From Thereva unica (Eukaryota; Arthropoda; Insecta; Diptera; Therevidae), in assembly GCA_949987705.1 (NCBI GenBank), contig OX465281.1, positions 100,162,326 to 100,226,325 of the forward strand: a stretch of 64,000 nt of DNA, in the 5' to 3' direction. Below the pieces are notes generated by a model. The model was not told the DNA's origin, searched no databases, and was given only the letters and a program-made list of their open reading frames with translations. Below, piece after piece: positions 22,147-32,999 of this stretch; the stretch's first letter is position 1; every line of letters begins with the position of its first letter. Position numbers and translations under genes: made by a program.

Positions 22147-22660
22147 GGTGAGATATCCACTACACATGCTATACATACATACATATATGCGTAACTAGGT
22201 TTAACAACTATGACCCTGATAGCGATAGTTAATGAGTCTATCATATTTATGTATATAATTATGTAGGGAGCAAGGGAGCACCAAAATAAAACGCAACTTT
22301 CCGGATAAAACAAAACTTATTCTTTTATTTTTAATGATTAATTAGTTTACAAGTATTTCGGTCGCGATCGTCGGGAGAACTACTATAAGGTTTTTTATTA
22401 AGTTTTTATCTGGCTTTTCATTTGGGAGGAGAAATGCAAACGTTAGCATAAACTGCGGGCGACCGTTTCTTGGACTTGTGTAATCTGATATTGGTCACGT
22501 TGAAATAAACACTTTATGCACGTGAGGGTGGTATCATATTACTATATAAAAATAATATTAGTATTTATTATTATGAATATACAAATAAAAAATTTGAAAA
22601 TTGGAAAAAAGAAAATCAATTTATTTATGATAAAAGTATATCACTCATTATTTATCTGAA
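22147..22660. other. Intergenic, no gene seen
   Basis: AT-rich, a short (CATA)n run at 22178-22195, nothing coding. Confidence 0.45.
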
Positions 22661-22666
22661 AATGAT

Positions 22667-22900
22667 GTTTTACTTTTATTTCTTCTTCTTCTTCTTCTTT
22701 GATCCGTTAGCTGGCGGTCCGAGCGGGACGTGTCCGCAACGGATACGCTGCTGTCGGTGCCGCTTTGAAAAGTGCGGTTCCTTGCCTAGGTCATCGGTCG
22801 GTCATCATAATGAACGATTCTGGTCAACTCGGCAGGTCGACCACCCTCCTCCTTTCACACCCTAGGCTTGGGACCATGCGACGGTGGAGTTTTACTTTTA
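22667..22900 (-). mobile_element. Short retroposed 3' end (RTE- or SINE-like) with target duplication
   Basis: A G+C-rich 200-bp block ends on the minus strand in (GAA)n at 22681-22698. It is flanked by the direct repeat GTTTTACTTTTATTT (22668-22682 and 22887-22901), a 14-15-bp target duplication. The minus-strand phrase ATGGTCCCAAGCCTAGG resembles the 3' ends of RTE-type retrotransposons. Confidence 0.65.
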
Positions 22901-23589
22901 TTTAATCACATACAATACCCAACTACTCATTATATCTTAAAAATATACCATAAATATGCTACCAGATGTGTATATACACTCATTTTAACTAAATTTAATA
23001 TATAAAACTTGATTTTACGATTTTCCAACTTCAACTGGAGATGGCATGGGTTTCTACAAATAGGAAAGAGATGGCCAAGTGGAGAAGTATTATATATGTC
23101 GTAACGAATCCTAATGTTCAAATCCCATCACCTGCAAAATCACTTGGGTCATACCCAAAATCGCCACAAAATCAAAAGCCGCCAAAATGGAAACCTTGAT
23201 TACATATGAGATGGGCACCCGAATTTGGGCTATTGGTGGTCTATCTCACCATTCCCATCCTCTGCAATATCACTTTGTTCAACTGGACCAAACCGACATT
23301 TTCAAAAATTCCCAAAATTCAAACCTAACCTCCAAACGAGATGGCAATCGGAATATGAGGTGGGAGCAACCCAATTTACCTATATACCAAGTCCCATCCT
23401 CTGCAATATCACTTTTTTCATGGTCAAAAAATCTACAAGTTCAAAAGGTCATAAAATTAAAACTTAAGTAGACTCGAATTGGATATTAGTCTTAATCAGT
23501 TGTGCTTTAAGTAATCTAACATATATCAAAGGCCCATCCTCTGCAAAATCACTTTGCAAATCTGCTCTTGGACTACATGTCTGATATTT

Positions 23590-23734
23590 AACTTCTTGCA
23601 ATCTGTGTTATTCTGTTAAGGATAGGTCGATGATAGGAAAAGTATGAAATGAATGGGAGTGTTTCAAGTGTAATGTGCCTTGAAAAAGTCAAATCGAGGG
23701 TTGTTCCTCTCAGCGTTGTTGACTTAGTAACATC
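23590..23734 (-). pseudogene. Helentron endonuclease, C-terminal end
   Basis: Minus-strand continuation of the endonuclease at 27162: TTLRGTTLDLTFSRHI and the SYFSYHRPI block, the catalytic-His strand of AP-endonuclease-like domains. It ends at a stop near 23592. The 8-bp sequence GTAACATC at its edge is the hAT target site. Confidence 0.75.
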
Positions 23735-23963
23735 CAGTGGTGTTGTGCTAATTTTTTTTTTACCGGAACGCGTATATATAATTATATAGACAGGGCCAAT
23801 CCTGGGTACGCGGCCGCTCTGTGCGGTCTCATGTCCAAAATTTACTCAAATACCTACCTACTCAAATTCTTACAATGGGAATTTCATCTACCAATACAGA
23901 AAAAAACGTTCCGGACTCCGGTTCACGGTTCGGAAAAACAAGCCGGTTCGTTCCGGATAGACA

Positions 23964-26900
23964 ATAGACAAATAAAAGGAAAGATGTTCCATTTCATATA
24001 AGAAAAGTGTGCACTTTCCTGATGAAAGAGCTTTCCTATTTCCTCAATTTAAGCTTGCTCCACACGAAAGCTGCCCCCGCTAAATCATTATTTTCGGTGG
24101 CACTGTCAAGAGACTTGTGTTTCATATTTGGAGAGAGTGAAACTAAATGAAAAGAAAATGATAAGGATGGATGGGAGCATGGGAGAATGGTCAAGTTGTT
24201 TGCGTTTGCGCTTTTTTTACAGGTTTTCTTATTTATGAAATATCGGCATACGTATAAGAATGTTTATATTTTTGACGTGAAAACGTCTATTAAATCGGTT
24301 TAAGATAGGACGCGCGTGTGAAAATGTCCCGCACACAAAAAAAAAATTGGCAGTTATAGGGACTGCCGATAGAAGTGAAAACTTAGAACTTAGATGTTGA
24401 AATTCGATTCTTTTGAAGTAATACAAAATTATATATTTCTTGAAAGGACTAAATCTTTTTGATTGCAGTATTTTCATTAGGACATTAACCAACTTATTAA
24501 AATATGTAGCACAAGTAACTCTTCGTCTTCATTAATAAGTGTACTTTTTTCTATAAAATTTAATGCTGCTGCATCTTCAACCGATATCTCAGAATTATTT
24601 TTTAAATTATGTAATAATTGTAGCAATTTTGACCATCCTATTTCATTAGCACTTATTGTAAAAAAGATACAATCGGCTTATGGTAACTAAAGTAAGAAAT
24701 GAAAATGTTTGATTCAAATTTATCTAAGTATCGCGTAAAAACCGCATCGATCGTTGTTTTATATTTGGTAGTACTAAGTTTCCGATCATTGGACATATTT
24801 AAAATAAGTGTTGCATTTGAAAATTCAATTAATGGTAGATTTTTATCATCTGCAAAGTTAATATTGAAGTCTCCACTTAAAATCATCGGTACATTATTAT
24901 ATTTTTCGCCGAATCTTTTTTCGAGAATTTCAGAACCTTCTTTTGTATAAATCTCAAATTTTCGAATAAAAATTGTTGTATCTGTCTCATAGATTTTCCA
25001 GGCGAAATATAAACGGCAACCATTAATATGTATTCCCCATTCTCGGAACTGCAACGAGCAACGCATATTTCGCCTATATCAGAAACATTAACACCAATGC
25101 TTCTAGTGAATTTAGTATGTATGTCCATATATGAAGTAATGAAGTGTGACGTATCTTGAGTGTTGTGATAAATAGCTACTCCTGCTCCTGGAACTTCGGG
25201 TCTTTTATAACTTACAACAAAGTTGAAATTCGGAACATCAAGTGGTTCTTCGTTTTTCATACGAGTTTCTGACAAAAGCAGAACATTTGACTTTTTTACG
25301 ATAGCATCATTTTTTAGATCAGCTGCATGCGCATGCAAACTTTGACAATTGAATGAAAATATCGATAATCCTTTCTTGTTGGAGATGAATTCTCGAAAAG
25401 TTTTGGTGACCGTTTGTAGTGTATTGTTTTGTAACCTTTTCAATTCTAACGTTAGATCCTCTCGATGACTTGTTGATCTTTTATGATGTTTATCTGTTTC
25501 TGAAGCATTTAGAGGTGTTCCTGTTCTACCAATCCAAAATTTCCAGCTGCTGCTAATATTTTCTTGAGTAACCAAAAATAAACCTTGAATCCTCGTGACT
25601 CTTGTTAAAGCTACGTATACTAATTCTCTAGGATGTTTGCGATCGTATTCGTAGACAATTGCATCATAAGTACCTCCCTGTGATTTGTGAATAGTCATTG
25701 CCAAAGCAGAAATAAGTGGAAAATGTTTTCGTTTCGCTATTATGGTTTTATTGTTATTGAGTGGTATGGAACAGCTAACTTTATTTTGGAGTTTTCTCTT
25801 TCTTTCAATTTCATCAGATTTTTCCCTTTTATCCGAGGAAACCGCTGCTACCAATTCTTCTACATCTTCTTGTCTTTTTCTCTTTTGTTATAGTCTGAAG
25901 ACATCTTCAGGATCAAGGATCCAAACAAATTTGGAAAACAGATATTTAACACATCAGTCAAAATGACTGGTTTTATATTTTCATTTTCGATACTTAATTG
26001 AATAATAGTAGGCGGTCAGATTTATTTTTTTATTCAAAATCAAAAAGTTTTTGATTATAATCGATTGAGCGCGTGCGCCAGTCATGAGCATGTCGGTGAC
26101 GCGAACCCATAACATTTTCCCCTATCAAAAAGTGCCCAACGCGGCTAAAGAAGTTTTCACTTCAAAAAAATCATATCTCCGCCCCCATACATGTTAGGGG
26201 GGTGGTTAATGGCTCAAAATTTTCGTTAATTTATCCTCTATACGGGAAAAATACATTCATTCACCTTATTGACGTGACAACGTCTACTAAATCGGTTAAA
26301 GATAGGACGCGCGTGTGAAAATGTCCCACACACAAAAAAAAAATTTTGCTTCGAAATATATAATTTATTAATTGAGAAAATAATACAAAACGTAATAACA
26401 GACGTTGTCACGTTCAAATTAATAGACGTTGTCGCGTTAAAATACGGACGTGATATTTCACATCCAAGACCATTAATTTTTTTTTAGGAAAATTTTATTA
26501 AAGGGATAAAATTGTTGGCGGGAACCTATTTGAATAAGAAAACAGCTGTTTGATTTTTGTTTGAATGACAAAAATCAATGGCACATTTGGAGGCAGTTAC
26601 AATTTTGTTTTTTCAGGTCAGACTTTTCGGTTTTTACTACTTTGCAAAAGTAAGTAAAACCGTTTGTTTTGTGCGAATTTTGATTTCCTTTTGATTTACA
26701 AAAAACATTTCCGCAATATGTTTATTTTTCAGATTGGGAAATGTTTAATTTTCGTAAAGATTCAGATGAAAATTATTGCGTTTTGCAAGATTTCAAGATG
26801 TAAAATAGTAACAAATTTAAAAATATTAAGTGGAAATTATACTTTATGGTTATTAGTGGATAGTCTCAATTAATAGTGCAGCTCTCTCAGCAATAGGAAA

Positions 26901-26968
26901 GCTCTTTTATCAGGAAAGTGCACACTTTTCTTATTTGAAATGGAACATCTTTCCTTTTATTTGTCTAT
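23964..26968. mobile_element. 3.0-kb TIR element carrying a Helentron gene fragment
   Basis: Inverted ends of about 80 bp: ATAGACAAATAAAAGGAAAG at 23964 and its complement ending at 26968, continuing through AAAGTGTGCACTTTCCTGAT. The interior holds a helicase-endonuclease gene fragment (24653-25900) and a direct repeat of about 70 bp (24270-24345 and 26268-26343) containing GACGTG-AACGTCTA-TAAATCGG. No transposase recognised; superfamily unknown. Confidence 0.8.
24653..25900 (-). pseudogene. Helentron helicase C-terminus fused to endonuclease, broken
   Basis: The frame at 24883-25854 begins with helicase motifs V-VI: KRKHFPLISALAMTIHKSQG and ELVYVALTRVTRIQGLFLV. It continues without a break into an AP-endonuclease-like domain: LSIFSFNCQSLHAHAADL (N-terminal strand), VLLLSETRM (catalytic Glu), GAGVAIYHN, ILMVAVYISPG. 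A frameshift near 24970-25010 separates it from the rest (24653-25066: MILSGDFNINF with the Asp/Asn pair, TTIDAVFTR, SYFSYHKPIVSF). Together the pieces give a complete endonuclease with the normal order of catalytic residues. The protein would unwind and nick DNA during rolling-circle transposition. N-terminal Rep and helicase motifs I-IV are absent, so only a cargo-like fragment was captured. Confidence 0.85.
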
Positions 26969-27161
26969 GATAATACATATAAAAATTCGTCAAAAATTAG
27001 AAAAAAAAATCAGCAATTCCTTTTAATTTTTTTTTTCAATACGTCAGCCAATTCTCGTTATCAGAAATCATCTTTAGTTCCGGAACGCGTTCCTGTCCAA
27101 AAAGGGAGTACCGGAATGACGTTCCGGAGCGTTCCGGTTCGACAACACCACTGGTAACATC

Positions 27162-27770
27162 TGATGTGCATTCGAGATTGTACATATCCTTCATGAATTT
27201 GAGGAATGTATCATCATTTTTCATGTTTGTGTTGAAGTCGCTACAAAGAGGAATTGGTACATTGGTATCAACTTGCATGATCGGATGCACATACTGCCTG
27301 TTATGCACGTACGGAAAGAGTTCTTGGTGCAGCAATACACTAATGTTTGAGACACTTGCTCCAGGATGAATATACACTGCGCCAAGTACAATTTTAAACG
27401 TTGTATCAGCAGTGAAGCATGTAATTTCAGCCAAGAAGACCTCGCCTGTGTTTCTGAGGAGACGAGTTGTGTCCGACAATTCAACGTGGAGAACTTTGGC
27501 CGTGGATGTTGATGTTAATTTTCAATAGATTGCCACTCCACCAGCTGCGTTTGTATCAGAATCCGATCGATTATTCTGCCTGGTTATTGATTGGAACTGG
27601 ATAAAAATTGTCACGCATAAACGTTTCAGTCAATACCAAATAATCCGATCTTGGTATCACGGGATCCGTTTCAATATCGGCGAAGTGCGCAGACAAACTC
27701 TGAACATTAAGGTTTGTCTCTACAGTTTGCCCAGCGTTGTTACCGTCATCACAACATTTCACTGCTTTCG
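27162..27770 (-). pseudogene. Helentron endonuclease, N-terminal and middle part
   Basis: Two frames (27571-27762 and 27162-27479) contain NVQSLSAHFADIETD, DYLVLTETFM (catalytic Glu), VLGAVYIHPGASV and PLCSDFNTNM, where the usual GDFN is CSDFN. A frameshift and a small gap lie between them. The domain is cut at 27161 by the hAT target site and continues at 23734. Confidence 0.8.
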
Positions 27771-27779
27771 AAGTGATTG

Positions 27780-28155
27780 TTTAAAGGGCGTGTCCACGGA
27801 GTCGAATGTATTCGTTACGGACATCTCGCGTAGTCTGTGAGTCGTTCCCATCCCGTCCGTGTTTGAAGATAAAAGGCGCATCTTTTTCCGTGATGATGTG
27901 CAAGCCGTCTATATTCGTTACCCGGCTCAGCGCCACGTACACCAAGTGTTGTGGTTGCTTCGCTGCTTCGAGGAGTATTTATAAACAATAACAGTAAACG
28001 TCCCGCCTTGCGACTTGTGAATGGTAATAGCACAAGCAGGAACACAAGGAAACTGTTTTCGTTTACATTTCACAGTTGTCGTCAGTGTAATGTTCACTAT
28101 TTTCTTATACACCGGCACCCAGTAAAGAGACAGAGTGTTTGGCTTGCTTTGCACA
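27780..28155 (-). pseudogene. Helentron helicase, motifs V-VI, broken
   Basis: Reads in successive frames: KRKQFPCVPACAITIHKSQG, then LVYVALSRVTNIDGLHII and a conserved-looking tail to a stop just before 27780. A short internal deletion or indel near 27970 shifts the frame between the two motifs. Same order as in the copy at 24653-25900 but clearly diverged. Confidence 0.8.
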
Positions 28156-28199
28156 ATATTATTGTTGACAATTTGACAAATTTAATCTAATTAATTATT

Positions 28200-29060
28200 G
28201 ACAATTTTAATCAAATTTTTAAGATTACTACAATCAAATTTTTAAAATTACTATGGGACATAACGGGACAATGAGTCATCATTTTTCGTGCATGCAGCCG
28301 GCGTTCATCGTTTTAATAGACGTTGTCACGTCAAAATATCAAACGAACCATAACTGAATGTAAGAAACCAATCATATTCAAAAAATTAAGTCAGGTGGAT
28401 GTAATGGCTAATTTCGTTTATTGAGGTTTTGGCCACGAATATGTGAAAATCCGCCTGTGTGCAGCGCTTGGAATTAGCGGACAAAAGTCATTTTGTGCCG
28501 GCAAAATCCATAATGTTACCTTAATAGAGCAATCCGAAACAAACCATGGTCGCACATTGACCTCAGTTTTGCGGTTGATCATAAATGGCTTAGAATCTAT
28601 GCCGACTACCCGACGCGTAGCTTCTGATGTTGGACATTTAATTATATTATACAACTTGCAAAAACCCGCGTGCCTTGCAACGGCTTTTAATAAAACAAAA
28701 TTATATGTGCATAGTCCGGGATAAAAAAAGGTATAACGAAACAAATATGCAAAACATGATTAGGTTACCAACAACTTTTTTTAAAATTCCAGGTTGTTCA
28801 TCACCTATCGGAAAACTTTTGTACTTCGTGGACAACAGATTCTTAGCCAATTATATTCAGAATGTGTCTTGTGCCCGTAAATTTTGACCTTCCCAAATAA
28901 TTGGAACCCTGAACTTGTCCTATGGCGAATATGGCTTGAGGCTAAGATTACATTGATTAAGACGACACTACTGATTTGATCCTGAAAAGGGCAGTTGCTG
29001 CTTCCCGTTTCCGTGCTTCGTCGTTTCTGGTCATACCGCCCGCACGGCACTGGTTAGCAA
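28200..29060. other. Sequence interrupting the Helentron, unassigned
   Basis: No recognised protein. Holds CCCGCGTGCCTTGCAACG (28663-28680), shared with 5221-5238, and GACGTTGTCACGTC at 28319. A minus-strand frame of 108 codons (28418-28744) and a plus-strand shadow overlap it; neither shows a motif. It is probably one or two nested repeats. Confidence 0.45.
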
Positions 29061-29069
29061 TTCACTGTA

Positions 29070-29700
29070 ACGCTTGTTTATAAACGATGTCCGATGTTTC
29101 ACTTGTAAGTATTAGGTACAACGTTTGCGGCATTACTGAGTTGAGTCGACTTAGTTGAGTTGATATTTTCCAAATCGTCATAAATGTCGATCATCAAAAT
29201 TTCCGCGTGTATTACGAACTTTCAAACAACAGCCAGCAGCTCACTGTCACGATTCTCACTAATCTCAGAACGTTTTCTATATCCTATGTTGAGGAGAATA
29301 GTACTGAAATCTGAGTTTTCCGATGGCGCTATCATCTTTTGCTTTAAATGACGTTCTCCAATCTGTCCCTAAATGAGTGATCATTTCAGACGTGCATCAA
29401 TACCATCGGCCCGCATATCTGTCGGGACAGCTGGAAATATTTGTCCGAAAGCTATGCCAATAAAGTAGTTACTCCCCAAAATAATTGGTTTTTACATCTT
29501 AAATCTCGTGGTGTTCTGTTAATAGATACTTTATTTGCCATGGTGCATTCATCCACGCAGGTTTTTAGATTTTTTCCACGCAGGACTTTCGAAATGATCT
29601 TCTTCGATCGGTATGTTAAACTTAGAATGAGCCGTTTTTTCAGATGTGAATAAAGTTGCAGCAAAGTCTGCTTCGGTCCTAATCTCATAATGGTCAAACA
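29070..29700 (-). pseudogene. Helentron helicase, Walker B region, broken
   Basis: The frame 29452-29697 contains VDECTMANK (Walker B, DE box) and FWGVTTLLA; the next frame continues FGQIFPAVPTDMRADGIDAR, the motif III region (GDFRQ-like, here FGQIFP), and then a segment with stops down to about 29230. This is the PIF1-like helicase of Helitron/Helentron proteins. The Walker A part would lie above 29700 and was not found. Confidence 0.75.
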
Positions 29701-29759
29701 ACCTACCTTTCAAAATCTAAAAAATCGTGAGACTTTACCAATATTCTTATTTTATTAAC

Positions 29760-30147
29760 ACTGGAACTTTTCGCTAGCGTCCCATATATTATACATATAT
29801 ACTGGTTGGGCAATACAAAGTTTACGTTCAACATTATTTTTTACTTTTTAGTTCATTTTTAAATAAAAGCAATTTTTTAAACTATATTTTTTGTTTTCTA
29901 CCTTTTAGTCTATCATGTCTTCCGCTATTTTATTGTGACCGATATTTAAAATAAGGTCACCCTCCTTACTGTACTATACTCATCATACACTTTTATTTGG
30001 TATCTATACAAATACCGTTGTAAAAAAGGTAGTCCGCCATTTCGTGTTGGCTGCCATTTTTAATGTGGAATTAATTAATTATGCCACTCAGCTAATAGTA
30101 TTCTACTTGTAATATCCTTTCATTTGATACCCATACCGATCGCGATG
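29760..30147. repeat. Dispersed GCCGCCATTTT-family repeat, diverged
   Basis: Shares CTTTTAGTCTAT, GGCTGCCATTTTTAATGTGG and CTTTCATTTGATACCCAT with the units at 6600-7170. Confidence 0.6.
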
Positions 30148-32561
30148 TAAATTAGTTGGGATGTGGGTTCGACCCTTTCGGTCCACACGATCAACTTCCC
30201 AGTATGATAGATGTTGAATATTATGATTGGATATCTTAATAATAAATGAACAATAGGCAATATAGAATATATGCATAATACCGAGAATTTGTCACAATTG
30301 TTTATCAATATTTTCGCTAAAATGTCAAACTAACTGTGCGCACTTACAAGATTAGGATGACGAAAATGTATATAAAATTGATGTATTAATGTTTTTCGGC
30401 ACCTCAATGAAGTCGATATAGTTTTTAGTTCGCGCGGTATCGTGCAGGTACAAAAATCACTTAAGTCATTTAAACCAAAAACCCGCTGGACCGAATATTA
30501 TAAAAACCTTTTCAGATTATATTGTCGCTAATACGCTTCGAACGGCACCTCAAGTAAGTCAATATCTTTTGTGGTTCGGGCCATATCGTGCAGGTACAAA
30601 AATCACTTACGTCGCTTAAACAAAAAAACGGCTCGACCGAATTTTATGAAAATCTTTTCAGATCATATTTTGGTTAATACTCTTCGAACGGAACGTCAAC
30701 TAAGTCGATATCTTTTATAGTTAGCGCGATATCGTGCAGGTACAAAAATCACTTAAGTCATTTAAACCAAAAAACCGCTGGACCGAATATTATAAAAATC
30801 TTTTCAGATAATATTGTCGCTAATACGGTTCGAACGGCACCTCAAGTAAGTCAATATCTTTCGTGGTTCGGGCGATATCGTGCAGGTACAAAAATCACTT
30901 ACGTCGCTTAAACCAAAAAACGGTTGGACCGAATTTCATGAAATTCTTTTCAGATCATATTTCGGTTAATACGCTTCGAACAACACCTCAACGAAGTCGA
31001 TATCAGTTTTGGTTCGCGCGATATCGTGCAGGAAAAAATTACCACATCCGTACGCACATACACACACACATACTTCCTCCCAATTTTTTGCTTAAAATGC
31101 TCCTGGGACCTTGAAAGATAAAAACACGTTGAAGTTTTCGATTTCGATTTTCGGACCGATTACAATAACTTCCTATACTGGGAAGTTTATAAAAAAGTAA
31201 TCCGACATTTTGTGTTGGCCGCCATTTTGTTCCGGCCGCCGTTTGAATTTGGAATGACACCAAATTTAAAATTATATTATACTAATCATTCTCTTTCATT
31301 TGATACCCATGTCGGCGGTCGGCGAGCACAACTGCAAAATTCGGCCGCCATCTTGGAATCGCCATCTTGATTTTTTTACAGAATGGCTCCTAAACATAGA
31401 AAACAAGGTGTTTTTTTATAAAATTATGCGATTTATCACCTTTTTATAAGCAATATAAGTAATTTTTCATTTGTAACCGATAACCAAAATATAAATAATT
31501 TATTATTCCATGAGTTTTTTTCCTATCATTCTTCGTTTTCTTTATTTTTACATTTTTAACTTCCCAGTATAGGAAGTTATTGTAATCGGTCCGAAAAACG
31601 AAATCGAAAATTTCAACGTATTTTCATCTTTCCAGGTCCCAGGAGCATTTTAAGCAAAAAATTGGGAGGAAGTATGTGTGTGTATGTGCGTACGATTGTG
31701 GTCATTTTTTCCTGCACGATATCGCGCGAACCAAAACTGATATCGTCTTCGTTGAGGTGTTGTTCGAAGCGTATTAACCGAAATATGATCTGAAAAGAAT
31801 TTCATGAAATTCGGTCCAACCGTTTTTTTGTTTAAGCGGCGTAAGTGGTTTTTGTATCTGCACGATATCGCCCGAACCACGAAAGATATAGACTTACTTG
31901 AGGTGCCGTTCGAAGCGTATTAACGACAATATAATCTGAAAAGGTTTTTATAGTATTCGGTCCAGCGGTTTTTTGGTTTAAATGACAAGTGATTTTTGTA
32001 CCTACACGATATCGCGCGAACTATAAAAGATATCGACTTAGTTGAGGCGCCGTTCGAAGAGTATTAACCAAAATATGATACGAAAAGATTTTCATAACAT
32101 TCGGTCGAGCCGTTTTTTTATTTAAGCGACGTAAGTGATTTTTGTACCTGCACGATATGGCCCGAACCACAAAAGATATTGACTTACTTGAGGTGCCGTT
32201 CGAAGCGTATTAGCGACAATATATTCTGAAAAGATTTTTATAATATTCGGTCCAGCGGTTTTTTGGTTTAAATGACTTAAGTGATTTTTGTACCTGCACG
32301 ATACGGCGCGAACTAAAAACTATATCGACTTCATTGAGGTGCTGAAACACATTAATACCTAATCTTGTAAGTGCGCACATTTAGTTTGACATTTTAGCGA
32401 AAATATTGATAAACAATTGTGACGAATTCTCGGTATTATACATATATTCTATATTGCCTATTGTTCATTTATTATTAAAATATCCAATCATAATATTCAA
32501 CAACCATCATACTGGGAAGTTGATCGTGTGGACCGAAAGGGTCGAACCCACATCCCAACTA
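30148..32561. mobile_element. Foldback element with ~1-kb arms of 146-bp repeats
   Basis: The left arm (30148-31180) and right arm (31555-32561) are reverse complements and start AGTTGGGATGTGGGTTCGAC. Inside the left arm a GGTACAAAAATCACTTA anchor occurs at 30447, 30593, 30739 and 30885, an exact 146-bp period. The spacer (31181-31554) contains a copy of the dispersed GCCGCCATTTT repeat. The subterminal GGGTTCGACCC matches an RNA polymerase III B-box core, but no tRNA fold is seen. Confidence 0.85.
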
Positions 32562-32990
32562 GTTTATATTTTGAATCGAACTTTTTTCTTCTCCTTCAGT
32601 CTAAAAATGTGGGTACTCAAAATTATTCTGTCAGATGGCGCTCTAAGTTATTTCAATTGCTCAATAAATGAGATGGTGCTACTAGTTAGTCGAAAAGTGT
32701 TTACTCGAACTGTTGATGCCAGATGGCATTAGATGATTAACAAAATGTATTCATTTAGAGTGGTTAGTCGCAACTACAGTATCAGATTGCGTTAGGTACT
32801 ATAAAAAACATGTAGTTCACAGTACAAATGTACAGTAAAATTTTGAAATACCGAATGCCGAGTTCGTAATTGTAATTTATTTCTAAAAATATGACATATT
32901 CCTTACAAGTTAGTCAAATCAAGCACTGTTGATGTCAAATAGCATTCCCTATCATTTCGATGATTAACAAAAAGTGTACGCATGGAAAGC
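32562..32990. other. Intergenic, no gene seen
   Basis: Short repeats of a ...AGATGGCGCT / CAGATGGCATTAG type phrase, nothing coding. Confidence 0.4.
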
Positions 32991-32999
32991 GTCTCAAGA

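Larger units (their letters stand above)
19721..23575. mobile_element. Foldback element with ~455-bp arms of ~140-bp repeats
   Basis: Left arm 19721-20180 and right arm 23121-23575 are reverse complements (ends TAGTCCAAGAGC), differing mainly by a few small indels such as AGAGCTAGTGACAG versus AGAGCAG. Each arm contains four repeats starting with AAAGTGATATTGCAGAGGAT, spaced about 137-146 bp. A CAT trinucleotide flanks both outer ends (19718-19720 and 23576-23578), a possible 3-bp target duplication. The 2.9-kb interior carries a MITE, a transposon-type gene split by another foldback, and a retroposed fragment. Confidence 0.8.
23735..27153. mobile_element. hAT element (non-autonomous) with nested TIR element
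   Basis: Terminal inverted repeats CAGTGGTGTTGT (12 bp) with a perfect 8-bp target duplication GTAACATC (23727-23734, 27154-27161). CAG-T ends and 8-bp duplications define hAT. The subterminal parts carry repeated TTCCGGAACG/GTTCCGGA motifs in both orientations, typical of hAT transposase sites. No hAT transposase remains; only about 410 bp is hAT, the rest is the inserted element at 23964-26968. Confidence 0.92.
23590..29700 (-). mobile_element. Helentron remnant (Rep/helicase + endonuclease), interrupted
   Basis: Minus-strand order: helicase Walker B region (29300-29700), unrelated sequence (28200-29060), helicase C-terminal motifs (27780-28155), endonuclease (27162-27770), hAT insertion (23735-27153), endonuclease C-terminus to a stop near 23590. 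A PIF1-like helicase followed by an apurinic-type endonuclease is the arrangement of Helentrons rather than canonical Helitrons. The Rep (HUH) domain is not seen. Several frameshifts. Confidence 0.8.

Noticed and set aside
28418..28744. 108-codon minus frame opposite a 93-codon plus frame
   Set aside because: No helicase or other motif and strand-ambiguous; it lies in sequence that interrupts the Helentron, so I could not support it as a gene.
30155..30200. tRNA-like B-box (GGGTTCGACCC) in the foldback end
   Set aside because: No acceptor stem, D-arm or anticodon arm could be folded around it; retained only as a remark.
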